The translations under genes were made by a program, and so were the position numbers. Below, piece by piece: positions 17,876 to 27,538 of a stretch of 64,000 nucleotides of DNA. Origin of the DNA: Chryseobacterium aquifrigidense (GTDB lineage Bacteria; Bacteroidota; Bacteroidia; Flavobacteriales; Weeksellaceae); the NCBI RefSeq assembly GCF_006716485.1, contig NZ_VFPD01000004.1:1-64000 (forward strand), in the 5' to 3' direction. Below the pieces are notes generated by a model, which saw nothing but the letters and a program-made list of their open reading frames with translations, ran no database searches and had not been told where the DNA came from. The stretch's first letter is position 1; each line of letters begins with the position of its first letter.

Positions 17876-20800
17876 TTATTGTTTTATAATTTTCACAATC
17901 GCTTCGGAATTATTTATCCTTATTATATAAATTCCTGTGCTTAAAGATGAAAGATCTGTCTGGTTGTTGATAAACCGTCCTGATCTTACAAGTTGCCCCA
18001 GACTATTAAATATCTGAAAATTATATTCTTTATTTTCTGCTGCTCTGATATAAAGAACACTGGAAAAAGGGCTCGGATAAATAGAAATCCTGTTATTGAC
18101 CACCGTAGATTTCGCAGTTTCTTTGATCAGTCTGGAGCTGCTGGCCACAACCAAAGCTCCTGATGCAGGACCTTCTTCATTACCATTGGCATCATATTTT
18201 ATTTTCACACATCGGCATCCTGTTCCAAAGTAAGGGTCATTATTGTCATGAAAGGCTATCATTCTGTTGGTTGTAGAGGCTGCATCAAACAGCACATTAA
18301 TAGATCTTCCAATGTAGTTTGAATTTAAAGCAGCCGTCCATACCGCAGGATACTGGAAATTGAGTGTATTAAAAGTTCCCTGCGCAGTCTGATTGGCGGT
18401 CACACTTCTGAATCCTCTTGAACCGGAATCAGGGTAATTCCCTATGAGATATGCGGGATTATTAAAGATATATCCTACTGTAGCATTGGCAGAATTCCTC
18501 ACTCTTATTCCTAAATAATCTGTAGCAATACTGTAAGATGTTGCTACATTTTTATCTTTTTTATACCATGGGGTCTGTCCGAAATCAGCACCTGAAACCA
18601 GAGCTACACTTGTCAGATCCGGCACTCTCCATCCTTCAGGACAAGGATCAAAAGGAGATTTCTTACCTCCTCTTCCCCATCTGTCCGGAGCTAAATTAGG
18701 CTCCTGTGCCAGCCAGTCCGTTCCGTTGGTATAATTGGGAGTAGTACTGTTATAGGGAGCGAAAGTACTTGGAATCATGTATACCAAAGGGTTCTTCACA
18801 GAATAAGACAGTATCTTGGAGATTTTTTCTGATGGCTTATCCGTTACCTGTACATTTGATGCCGACGCATAAGTGTTATAAGGTACTATATAATTTCCTG
18901 AAAGATTATTATAGTCAGACTGATCAAGCGTAATGTACGAAACAGTTCCTTTAGGACCGGGAGTCCCCAGAAATACATTATAAAAACTTCTGTTATCCGC
19001 ATACTGGAATGGAGGAATAGGATCCTTCCTTCCCCATTGATAATGCATCCCTGTAGCAGCACGTATTTTTAACAGTTCATCAGCTGTCGGTGCCTGTGGA
19101 TTGGCAACGTTGGGAAAAACATCTGTTGCCCCAAGATTACGATCCATAAAAACGGTTTGCAATGCAACATCGGCTTTATTGACATAGTTCACGTAATTTG
19201 TAATGGCTGCCGGAGTTTCCGTAGTATAGGAATAAGATCCTACAGGAGAATCCGTTACCCAGATATGCCAGCTCCAATATACAGGCGAAGATATACTGCC
19301 ATTATGCAATGTTACTACAGCATTTCCACTTTCATTAGGAGCAATTTCTATGGATATTTTAGAATTACCGATATCCTGTAGTGATGAAGGTGCCGGATTC
19401 ACCATTAAAATTTTCCCGATAAGAGCTGTATTAGTTGTCCAGAGAACATTCACTTTTAAATTATTAAAACTGGAAGGATTTAATATATCAGCATTATCCA
19501 GTAATTGACTTTGTACAGAGAATGCTTTACTAACCGGAATTTCAATGGTCGTAACTGTTTCGCTTTTAACAACCTGGTAAGTGTTCGGATTATTGAGACC
19601 TTCCTTGTACTCTGTAGCTACAGGCAGATATTCCGTTGGAAAATCATAATCATTAATGGTGTAAAGCGGATCTTTGATACATCTGCAGCCATTTGCATCT
19701 GAAGTATACATTCCGGACATGGGAAAGTAGTAAAAACGCCCTTTAATATTGGGATAATTGGCATCCGGAGTATCAGGTTGTGTTTTATCCGGAATCATGG
19801 AAAGTCCTCTTACGGTAACAGCAGGAGAAGTATCGAACAACCGGGTAAGAGTAGCTGTCCACAATGCAATGTGATGCTGATCACTATACTGTCCTAAATG
19901 AGCTCCTCTGATAAGCTGTCCGGTTCCGGGAAAGATTCCCATATTATATCCACCGACCGCCGAAAGATCAAAGCCCAGATTAGGATAAATTCTAAATCCT
20001 GTCATGAAGGCAGGAACTCCTGTGTCAGTAGGTTTTATAATATGGTATTTATTGGTTTCAAAAACATTTTTTGCCATATTGGTTTTGACTCCAAAAGGAG
20101 AAAAGTCTATTCTGATATCATCTACATAAGAGGGTGAAGCCAGATTTGCTACCAGCATAGAAGGGATACGCCACCCATTGGGGCAAGGATCATAAGGAGA
20201 TTTATCTCTATAAGGTTTTGTTTTATCGTCGGTATTATAAACGGTTTCAATCTTTCCCTGTGCATTATCAGACCACAGATTAAGTTCTGAAAGTCTGTTA
20301 TTGGGCAAAGTTGTTGATTTGCCAAACCAATTAACAGGAAGATTAAGGTTATTATTGTAGTATGCCTGACCTGAGTTATCATCTTTATTAACATAGATAA
20401 GACTCAGTGGATTTTTTACAGAAAGTCTGATATTATTGGTAACCTCTGCAGCGGAAAGCGGAACAAATTTCCTGAAATCATCAATACTTACGGCATTAGT
20501 CATATATTTTGCCCCTCGATGTCTTACCCTGCCTATAGATCCGGATGCCTCATAAAAATCATTTCCTCTTGTTACTAAAGGCGGAATAGGATCTTTCCTT
20601 CCCCATTGATAAAGAAGCCCGATACTTCTGTTCCAGTCTGAGGCTGTGATAGAACTTGTGATTGCTCCCAGATTTCTATCCATCCATTTCCAGTCTGAGT
20701 CCGGGATTACCTCTGTTGTTCCGTCAGACTTCATTCTTTTGACGTTGTTGAAACTTTTATAGGTAACTCCATTGGTAGGATCATCCGTTACCCAGATATG

Positions 20801-21295
20801 CCAGCTCCAATAGATCTCTCCGTTTACTTTGAGAGCTATCACAGCATTTCCTTTCTTGGCTTTATTGACAGGGACTTTTATCTTGGCCTCCTGCCCGGTT
20901 CCCGTTATTTCAAGGGTATAATTCACTCCTGATTTTATAAGCCCATGAACATCTTCCCACAAAACGTCAGCTGTTACCGCCCCTGCCGGAATACCACTTC
21001 CATTAAGATACCCGCCTCCTTCCCACATAGCATAAGCTTTTTTTACAGGAACCAATAATCCTTCACTGTTCTGACTGGGATCAAAGATGTAACTGTTGGG
21101 TGCTTTTTTCCAGTCCGGAACAAACAACGGAGTTAATTCATTCAATGGTCTTTTCAATGAGTCTTTATTCTCAGTATGCCATATTGTTCTTATATGCCCA
21201 ACTGAGCGAAGATCTTCTATGATATTACCTTTGGAACTTATTCCAAATAATATCAGGCAGATGACTGCCGCTAATTTTCCAGCTAATGTTTTCAT
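17876..21295 (-). CDS. Large T9SS-secreted protein with duplicated domain
   Basis: An 1139-residue exported protein of unknown role. It has an N-terminal signal-like segment (KLAAVICLILFGISSKG). Two homologous halves follow: each has a WSWHIWVTD segment, a MDRNLGA segment, a YQWGRKDPIPP segment, a CPxGWRxP segment and a GCRC-V/I-K segment (near residues 170 and 200-240, then again near 675-760). This order resembles the FISUMP-type domains of Bacteroidetes surface proteins. The end is a typical type A T9SS sorting domain (RISIYPSPFSSVLYIR to STGIYIIRINNSEAIVKIIKQ). It is expected at the cell surface or released. Confidence 0.85.
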   Translation of the reverse strand: MKTLAGKLAAVICLILFGISSKGNIIEDLRSVGHIRTIWHTENKDSLKRPLNELTPLFVPDWKKAPNSYIFDPSQNSEGLLVPVKKAYAMWEGGGYLNGSGIPAGAVTADVLWEDVHGLIKSGVNYTLEITGTGQEAKIKVPVNKAKKGNAVIALKVNGEIYWSWHIWVTDDPTNGVTYKSFNNVKRMKSDGTTEVIPDSDWKWMDRNLGAITSSITASDWNRSIGLLYQWGRKDPIPPLVTRGNDFYEASGSIGRVRHRGAKYMTNAVSIDDFRKFVPLSAAEVTNNIRLSVKNPLSLIYVNKDDNSGQAYYNNNLNLPVNWFGKSTTLPNNRLSELNLWSDNAQGKIETVYNTDDKTKPYRDKSPYDPCPNGWRIPSMLVANLASPSYVDDIRIDFSPFGVKTNMAKNVFETNKYHIIKPTDTGVPAFMTGFRIYPNLGFDLSAVGGYNMGIFPGTGQLIRGAHLGQYSDQHHIALWTATLTRLFDTSPAVTVRGLSMIPDKTQPDTPDANYPNIKGRFYYFPMSGMYTSDANGCRCIKDPLYTINDYDFPTEYLPVATEYKEGLNNPNTYQVVKSETVTTIEIPVSKAFSVQSQLLDNADILNPSSFNNLKVNVLWTTNTALIGKILMVNPAPSSLQDIGNSKISIEIAPNESGNAVVTLHNGSISSPVYWSWHIWVTDSPVGSYSYTTETPAAITNYVNYVNKADVALQTVFMDRNLGATDVFPNVANPQAPTADELLKIRAATGMHYQWGRKDPIPPFQYADNRSFYNVFLGTPGPKGTVSYITLDQSDYNNLSGNYIVPYNTYASASNVQVTDKPSEKISKILSYSVKNPLVYMIPSTFAPYNSTTPNYTNGTDWLAQEPNLAPDRWGRGGKKSPFDPCPEGWRVPDLTSVALVSGADFGQTPWYKKDKNVATSYSIATDYLGIRVRNSANATVGYIFNNPAYLIGNYPDSGSRGFRSVTANQTAQGTFNTLNFQYPAVWTAALNSNYIGRSINVLFDAASTTNRMIAFHDNNDPYFGTGCRCVKIKYDANGNEEGPASGALVVASSSRLIKETAKSTVVNNRISIYPSPFSSVLYIRAAENKEYNFQIFNSLGQLVRSGRFINNQTDLSSLSTGIYIIRINNSEAIVKIIKQ

Positions 21296-21451
21296 TCCTT
21301 AGGTTTTAGTGTCATTAATAAATGCAATTTTTAAGCCCACTTCAACAAAAAGTGATTTATTTTATAAATTACAACACAATATATAAATTATGTTATTAAT
21401 AAACTAACATAAAAGTCAATAAACAAAACAAACCTTAACGGAATTTTCACA

Positions 21452-21480
21452 CAAAAAAAAAGACAGCCTGAGGCTGCCTT
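21452..21480 (-). terminator. Terminator after the EpsG-like gene
   Basis: In minus reading, GGCAGCC, short loop, GGCTGTC followed by about ten T. It lies just past the stop at 21501. Confidence 0.85.
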
Positions 21481-21500
21481 ATATTTTAACTTTCAAAATT

Positions 21501-22640
21501 CTATGGAAGAACATGGTTTTGATAACGATCAATCGAAAACCGCCCAGCCGTGATATTATTAAACATAGAGAAAACGACAAAATTGAAGACGACAAGCGCA
21601 ATTATAAATGCATAAATCATATTTTTAACCCTACCGGAAACAACATACATTGCATTCGGAATAATAATGTACGAGAACCCGATAAACGCTCCTGCAAGTC
21701 TGGATGAGAAGATAGGGTTATTTCTAAAAATAAAATAAAGACATATTCCAATCACCGCATAGTTTCTATGGTATTCATAGTAGGGATACAGTTCTTTCAT
21801 CTTATTATCAAAAACAAAAAGGAAGAAAGTAAGGATAGCCATCATGACCTCCGGGATTCCAATTCCTCCGTTAAGTCGTTGTACCGTTTCATCCATATAT
21901 CCATTGAATCCTTCTACAAGTGTACTGTTGGAGGCCATACCATCTAAGAAACCTCCAAAACTCCTATAGATTTCAAACGGAGATAAAAAGACGGAACCTA
22001 CAATCATAATCAGCATTACCGTTCTGTTCAACGGAACGCGGGCCAGCCAATACATCGGCAGGAATAAATAACAAACGCTGTGTATACCCGATCCTATGAA
22101 TATAAAAAACAGGTAATGCCAGAGCTTCCGTTCTTTGATATACCGTATCGCAAAATAAACGATAAAAGTTCCCAGGTTTTGTCTGATCTGTCCACTTTCC
22201 CCGATAAAAAAGTTGGGAATAAACATGAAAAGGGTAAACGTAAAGGGATAAAAAGTATTGTCTTCGGTATATTCCACTTTAAAGATCATCGCAAAAATAG
22301 CGATAACCAGTGTCAGCATATAAAAAGGGGCATCAAAAAAATTGAGAAGGACTTTATTAATCAAGGTATACAGCCATTCCACGTCCAGAGTTTCCGTCCC
22401 TTCCATATGGAGCATCTTCATAAAGATACTGTAGTAGCTTTTGGTATCAGAATAAATATAAATTCCTTTGTAACTTCCGTAATCCGGACCTACGCTGTCT
22501 CTGAAACCGACAATAAGAATAAAATAGATAGCAAGAAACCAGAACCATTTTTTATCAACCTTCTTTCCATACACTTCCTGAACACTGAAAAACAGCATGT
22601 AGACGATTGCAATTATATAATATGGATGTAGTAAACTCAT
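21501..22640 (-). CDS. EpsG-family membrane protein
   Basis: A 379-residue multi-pass protein resembling EpsG/Wzy-type polymerases of exopolysaccharide systems. Around ten membrane segments are visible. The N-terminal region has IVGFRDSVGPDYGSYKGIY, the hallmark RxxxGxDYxxY segment of the EpsG family, and the middle has GESGQIRQNLGTFIVYFAIRY, also family-like. It would link or export polysaccharide repeat units at the inner membrane. It starts 1 base after the stop of the unknown membrane protein, indicating co-transcription. No glycosyltransferase lies next to it. Confidence 0.82.
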   Translation of the reverse strand: MSLLHPYYIIAIVYMLFFSVQEVYGKKVDKKWFWFLAIYFILIVGFRDSVGPDYGSYKGIYIYSDTKSYYSIFMKMLHMEGTETLDVEWLYTLINKVLLNFFDAPFYMLTLVIAIFAMIFKVEYTEDNTFYPFTFTLFMFIPNFFIGESGQIRQNLGTFIVYFAIRYIKERKLWHYLFFIFIGSGIHSVCYLFLPMYWLARVPLNRTVMLIMIVGSVFLSPFEIYRSFGGFLDGMASNSTLVEGFNGYMDETVQRLNGGIGIPEVMMAILTFFLFVFDNKMKELYPYYEYHRNYAVIGICLYFIFRNNPIFSSRLAGAFIGFSYIIIPNAMYVVSGRVKNMIYAFIIALVVFNFVVFSMFNNITAGRFSIDRYQNHVLP

Positions 22641-22641
22641 G

Positions 22642-23649
22642 CTAACTCTCTGATGTTTTTTTAAACTGATGATATGCTGTGATGAATCCGGTCAGAATTA
22701 ATGACAGGAAAAGCCTCACTTCCCAGAAAAGTCCTACTAAAGTAATCATAAGAAGATAAGGAATGGAAAAGAAAAAATACTTTCCAAAAACACTTTTGTT
22801 TTCTTCTTCTGTACAGAGACCATATATAAAATAAATCACAATTAATGCAAAGGCCAGTCCCGCAAGATTAAAAGGACTGGAAAAGTTCCTGTTAATGTAA
22901 AATCCTTCCACAAAAGTTGTTTCATCCTGAACAAGCAGGGCTCTCAATCCCAGATAAGGAATCAGAAAAGCAACAACAAGTGGTATAATTTTCCAGATTA
23001 CCTGATAATTTCCTTTCTTCAAGTCATCTATATTGAAAAATACTGCTGCAAAAAAAGCAATATTCAGGCAGGCCGTTTCTCTCACCAAAGTAGAGATACC
23101 AATAAGACCAATAAGAATAAAAAAGAAAGCATTTTTTCTGGTATCTAAATATTTCAGAGTCAAAAATACCCCTGACAGATAACAAAAGAGTGCAATGGTA
23201 TCACAGTTTGTAGGGGCATACTGCGTTATCACAATAAAAAACACAGACAGGAGGTGAATAATCCTTCTTGCATGAAGGTTCAACAAAAGCCCTGTTGATT
23301 TCATCCGGAAGATAGCATTCAAAATCAAAGAACACAAAATAAAGAACACACTGTTCATCAGGAAAAGCCCATGATAAAAAGGGGTTCCGTTTTTTGACAA
23401 AAAATCTTTGAAGAAAGAAAGAGGTCCGTTGATCAGGGCATACATCAGATCTGTCATCTGTACACTCAGATAATTAGGAATCACTCTGTAAGCATATACC
23501 GAGGAGAATAAAAAATCGGGAGTTTTTTCTGATGTTTTCAGTCTTGTATAGGAAGATTCAAATCCGTAATAAGACATAGCAAACAACAGAAGCGGAAGTA
23601 CTATTACAAATAGAAATCCGTTTATTTTTTCATCATTTCTTTTCAACAT
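22642..23649 (-). CDS. Multi-pass membrane protein of unknown function
   Basis: 335 residues with about nine to ten predicted membrane helices and no motif I can name. The N-terminus has the pattern SSVYAYRVIPNYLSVQMTDL; a central TQYAPTNCDTIALFCYLSGVFLTLKY segment and LIGISTLVRETACLNIAFFAAVFF resemble membrane glycosyltransferase or mannosyltransferase families, but no acidic catalytic pair is obvious. It is followed directly by the EpsG-like gene, so a role in surface polysaccharide is plausible. A TACTTTTG -7-like box lies upstream (23722-23729), without a matching -33. Confidence 0.65.
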   Translation of the reverse strand: MLKRNDEKINGFLFVIVLPLLLFAMSYYGFESSYTRLKTSEKTPDFLFSSVYAYRVIPNYLSVQMTDLMYALINGPLSFFKDFLSKNGTPFYHGLFLMNSVFFILCSLILNAIFRMKSTGLLLNLHARRIIHLLSVFFIVITQYAPTNCDTIALFCYLSGVFLTLKYLDTRKNAFFFILIGLIGISTLVRETACLNIAFFAAVFFNIDDLKKGNYQVIWKIIPLVVAFLIPYLGLRALLVQDETTFVEGFYINRNFSSPFNLAGLAFALIVIYFIYGLCTEEENKSVFGKYFFFSIPYLLMITLVGLFWEVRLFLSLILTGFITAYHQFKKTSES

Positions 23650-23793
23650 ATCTAAAACAGATTCTTATTTTTTTAATAATAATGGTGGTTTAAAATACAT
23701 TTTTTCAAAAGGGAACTTTTGCAAAAGTAGAATATTTTTTCATTCTTCCTAGAATATTTTATTGATTTTCAGTTAAAACTTATCACTAACTAT

Positions 23794-23823
23794 TTTGAAC
23801 TAATGCTTAAAAAATTAAATTTG
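23794..23823 (+). promoter_or_regulatory. Promoter of flexirubin block A
   Basis: TTTG (23794-23797), 18 bases, then TAAATTTG (23816-23823). This is a full match to the Bacteroidetes TTTG / TAnnTTTG promoter. The expected start site near 23830 leaves a leader of only about a dozen bases ahead of the ATG at 23843. Confidence 0.72.
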
Positions 23824-23842
23824 CAGACTTGATTTAAATGCA

Positions 23843-26800
23843 ATGCATCGCTTTTTTATATTTTTATATTATCTGATTTCCAAAAATAAAATTCTATCTG
23901 TACTGACAGCACTTGGAATTGCCGTTTTATGCATTTTCATTGCGTCAAAGATCAATTTTGAGGAAGACATCAATCAGATTATTCCTAAAAATGAAAAGTC
24001 AGATCTTACAGCAAAGGTCCTGAAACAGCTTAATTTTTCGGATAAGATTATTGTTATTATAGAGAACAAATCCGGCGAAGACAGCTTCCAGCTTTCTGAA
24101 ACGGCAGATTCTTTCCTGAAAAAAATTGAACCCTTACAAAAATACATCGGTTCTGTTCAGGGTAAGGTGAATGATAATGAAATCTCCGAAACCTTTGATT
24201 TTGTTAATCAGAATTTACCTCTATTCCTTAATGAGAGTGACTATAAGGAAATTGACAGGAAACTTCAGAAAGACAGCATTGCCAGACAGGTAGAAAATAA
24301 TTATATATCATTGGTTTCTCCCACAAGTCTTGTTACCAAAGAGTTTATAAAAAAAGATCCTCTGGGGCTTACTTTTTTGGGAATCAAAAAATTAAATGCT
24401 TTAAACATCAGTAAAGACTTCAAACTTGAAGACAGCTATATTGTAACGAAAGACGGTAAGAACCTCTTGCTTTTCATTGATCCTAAAAATAAAAGTAATG
24501 ACACGAAAGCCAATGAGGCCTTTGTAGATCAGCTTAATTCCATCAAAGACGGAATCAACAAACAATTCAAAGGAAAAACAGAGATCAGCTATTTTGGTTC
24601 TCCGGTGATTGCAGTGGCCAATGCGAAGCAGATTAAAAAAGATATTCAGAATACTGTGGTGATTTCCATGACGGTTCTTTTAATCCTTCTCATTTATTAT
24701 TTCAGAAATATTTTCACCCCCGTCATTGTTTTTCTGCCTACCGTATTTTCAGTTCTGCTTGCGCTCTTAGTCCTTTATTTTATTAAAGATAAGATTTCGG
24801 CAATTTCACTAAGTGTGGGAGCTATTCTGATTGGGATTACCATTGATTACGCCCTGCATATTCTTACCCATTATAAGCACAACAATAATATTGAAGAGCT
24901 CTACAAAGAAATTACGCAGCCTATCATACTAAGTAGTGCAACGACAGCCGTTTCATTCTTATGTCTGGTTTTTGTCCGTTCGGAAGCATTGAAAGACTTA
25001 GGCCTTTTTGCAGCTATTACCGTAATTCTTTCTTCAATCACAGCTTTAATTATCGTCCCTCAGCTTTATAAACCAAAAGAAAAAGGAGAACATCTCAACA
25101 CCAACTTTATTGACAAGATCGGGTCTTATCCATATGAGAAAAACAAACCTCTGATTATAGGATGCTCTGTCATTATTCTTGCCTGTCTTTTTGGTTTCAG
25201 GCATGTCGGTTTTAATGAAGACATCGGTGATCTGAATTATATTCCAAAAGAATTAAAGATCAGCGAAGCAAAACTTCAGAAACTTTCAGACATTACTTCC
25301 AAGTCTATCTATACTATTTCTTATGGAAATTCTGAAGAAGAGGCCTTATCCCGAAATTCAGAATTAAGCAGTTTTCTTGAAAAAGAGAAAAAAGAAGGCA
25401 AAATTTTAAGCTATAACTCTATTGGAAGTGTAGTACTCTCAGAAAAGGATCAGCAGAAAAAGATAGAGAAATGGAATAGCTTCTGGAATGATCAGAAGAA
25501 AAATCAAACTACTTCTGAATTGATCAGTAATGGGAACAAATTCGGTTTCAACAGTTCTGCATTTGACAGCTTCAATGAAACTTTGCGTAAAAATTACTCC
25601 GCGTTGAGCCTGAAGGATTATCAAAAGGTAAAAGCACTTCAGATTTCAGAATTCATGAGCAACGAAAATGGTTTCTATACGGTTTCCAATGTGGTAAAAG
25701 TGGACGAAAAAAAACGGGATACTTTCATCAGGGATATTGAGAAGAAACATGATGCTATTGCCATTGACCGCCAGCAGATGAATGAAAATTTTCTTGGTTT
25801 GCTGAAAAGAGATTTCAATACATTGATTAATTATTCTCTTCTTGCCATCATTTTAACGATCATTGTTTTCTTCAGGAATTTTGAGTTAACAATTCTTACG
25901 ATGTTTCCCATTGTTTTAACAGGAGTAGTTACAGCAGGAATCCTTTATTTTCTTGGATTGGAATTAAATATTTTCAGTACCGTAGTGTGTACGCTGGTAT
26001 TTGGAGTTGGAGATGACTTCAGTATCTTCCTGACTCAGGCTATGCAGAAAGAACATACCACAGGAAAGAATGAATTACCAACCTATAGAATTTCAATTAT
26101 TCTTGCCGTTTTTACTACGATTCTTTCAATTGGCTCTCTGATTTTCGCCAAACACCCGGCACTGCATTCTCTGGCGTTGGTAGCCTTGATAGGAATGTTC
26201 TCTGTCATTGTGATCACCTCTACCCTATATCCTTTCTGGTTCAGATTATTCATTACCAACCGAACCAAAAAAGGACTTTCTCCAATCACCTTAAGATTAT
26301 TTTTTATTTCAGTCTTTTCATTTTTATATTACGGACTTGGAGGACTTATATTTTCAGCATTCGGAAGCTTCTTTGTGAAAAATTCCAAAGGCCCGGCATT
26401 GAATATTATCAAATTTATTTTAGCCAGGTTTTTAACTTCTGTCCTTTATTCTAATCCATTTGTAAAGAAGAAGGTCATTAAAAATACATCGGAGGATTTC
26501 AGCAAACCTGCAGTCATTATTGCCAATCATACCTCTTTCCTGGATACGCTGGCCATCGCAATGGCTACCCACAAAATCATTTACCTGGTGAATGACTGGG
26601 TTTATCAGTCTCCTGTTTTTGGAAAACTGGTAAGGGCGCTGGGTTTTTATCCCGTTTCACAAGGAATCGAGAATGGAATGGATAAACTGAAAGAGAAAGT
26701 AGACCAGGGCTATTCCCTGGTAGTTTTCCCGGAAGCAGAGCGTTCTTATACCAATGATGTGAAAAGATTCCATAAAGGAGCATTTTATCTTGCTGAACAA

Positions 26801-27496
26801 TTCGGGTTGGATATTCTCCCACTTTATATCCATGGAAATTCTGAAGTATTACCGAAAGGAGATTTCATTATCTATGACGGAAGTATTACGGTAAAAGTGG
26901 GCAACAGAATAAGCAAAGACGATATGAGCTTTGGCACCAACTATTCTGAGAGAACAAAGAAGATCAATGCCTATTTCAGAGAAGAATTTGCCAGACTGCG
27001 TGAAGAAATTGAGGATGAGAATTATTTTAAAAAGAAATTATTCCTCAGCTACCTGTATAAAGACAGTGAAGTGGTAAAAGAAGTAAAAGAAGACTTTAAT
27101 ACCAATAAATCAGTATATTTCGAACTGAATAAACATATTTCTCCTGATGCCAATATTCTTCATATTGCTGATGATTTTGGACAGAAAGATGCTTTATTAA
27201 CCTTATATCAGGCGAGCCGAAGAGTTTTTTCTCTGATCCGAAATGATGAAAAAAGAGCAACAGCTGCCCATAGTTATCTGGTAAAAAGAAGAAAGCTGCA
27301 GTATATTAAAGACCTTTCTGAAGTTAATAAAAAGATTGATGTTCTTTTGATTTCAGATGAACAGTTTACCATGAATAAAATTCAGGATTTGCCTGAAACA
27401 ATCATTTTTGTAAATACAAAAAGCACTTCATTTGAAAGTGATAATTATACAGTACAATTTAGTTCCGAATCATTAAAAGTATTTAAAACTAAATAA
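23843..27496 (+). CDS. RND/MMPL exporter fused to PlsC acyltransferase and a methyltransferase-like tail
   Basis: A 1217-residue protein with three parts. Residues 1 to about 800 form an RND/MMPL-type transporter: two sets of membrane helices with large extracytoplasmic domains (start LSVLTALGIAVLCIFIASKINFEED; GAILIGITIDYALHILTHY and FGVGDDFSIFLTQ in helices). Residues about 870-1060 form a PlsC-type acyltransferase with NHTSFLD (H896, D901) and VFPEAERSY. The last 150 residues (HISPDANILHIADDFGQ to VLLISDE) look like a methyltransferase fold whose glycine-rich SAM loop is lost. First gene of the pigment locus. It probably moves or acylates flexirubin-type lipid; the partner substrate is unknown. 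Confidence 0.88.
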   Translation: MHRFFIFLYYLISKNKILSVLTALGIAVLCIFIASKINFEEDINQIIPKNEKSDLTAKVLKQLNFSDKIIVIIENKSGEDSFQLSETADSFLKKIEPLQKYIGSVQGKVNDNEISETFDFVNQNLPLFLNESDYKEIDRKLQKDSIARQVENNYISLVSPTSLVTKEFIKKDPLGLTFLGIKKLNALNISKDFKLEDSYIVTKDGKNLLLFIDPKNKSNDTKANEAFVDQLNSIKDGINKQFKGKTEISYFGSPVIAVANAKQIKKDIQNTVVISMTVLLILLIYYFRNIFTPVIVFLPTVFSVLLALLVLYFIKDKISAISLSVGAILIGITIDYALHILTHYKHNNNIEELYKEITQPIILSSATTAVSFLCLVFVRSEALKDLGLFAAITVILSSITALIIVPQLYKPKEKGEHLNTNFIDKIGSYPYEKNKPLIIGCSVIILACLFGFRHVGFNEDIGDLNYIPKELKISEAKLQKLSDITSKSIYTISYGNSEEEALSRNSELSSFLEKEKKEGKILSYNSIGSVVLSEKDQQKKIEKWNSFWNDQKKNQTTSELISNGNKFGFNSSAFDSFNETLRKNYSALSLKDYQKVKALQISEFMSNENGFYTVSNVVKVDEKKRDTFIRDIEKKHDAIAIDRQQMNENFLGLLKRDFNTLINYSLLAIILTIIVFFRNFELTILTMFPIVLTGVVTAGILYFLGLELNIFSTVVCTLVFGVGDDFSIFLTQAMQKEHTTGKNELPTYRISIILAVFTTILSIGSLIFAKHPALHSLALVALIGMFSVIVITSTLYPFWFRLFITNRTKKGLSPITLRLFFISVFSFLYYGLGGLIFSAFGSFFVKNSKGPALNIIKFILARFLTSVLYSNPFVKKKVIKNTSEDFSKPAVIIANHTSFLDTLAIAMATHKIIYLVNDWVYQSPVFGKLVRALGFYPVSQGIENGMDKLKEKVDQGYSLVVFPEAERSYTNDVKRFHKGAFYLAEQFGLDILPLYIHGNSEVLPKGDFIIYDGSITVKVGNRISKDDMSFGTNYSERTKKINAYFREEFARLREEIEDENYFKKKLFLSYLYKDSEVVKEVKEDFNTNKSVYFELNKHISPDANILHIADDFGQKDALLTLYQASRRVFSLIRNDEKRATAAHSYLVKRRKLQYIKDLSEVNKKIDVLLISDEQFTMNKIQDLPETIIFVNTKSTSFESDNYTVQFSSESLKVFKTK

Positions 27497-27538
27497 TACA
27501 TATGAAAAACATACTTTTGTAAACGCTAAAGAAAACTA

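Noticed and set aside
20149..20394. Possible small membrane protein read in another frame on the same strand
   Set aside because: It lies wholly inside the large T9SS protein gene in a different frame, with no ribosome-binding or promoter support.
22080..22631. 183-residue frame on the plus strand opposite the EpsG-like gene
   Set aside because: Composition is that of an antisense shadow of a membrane protein gene; no recognisable domain.
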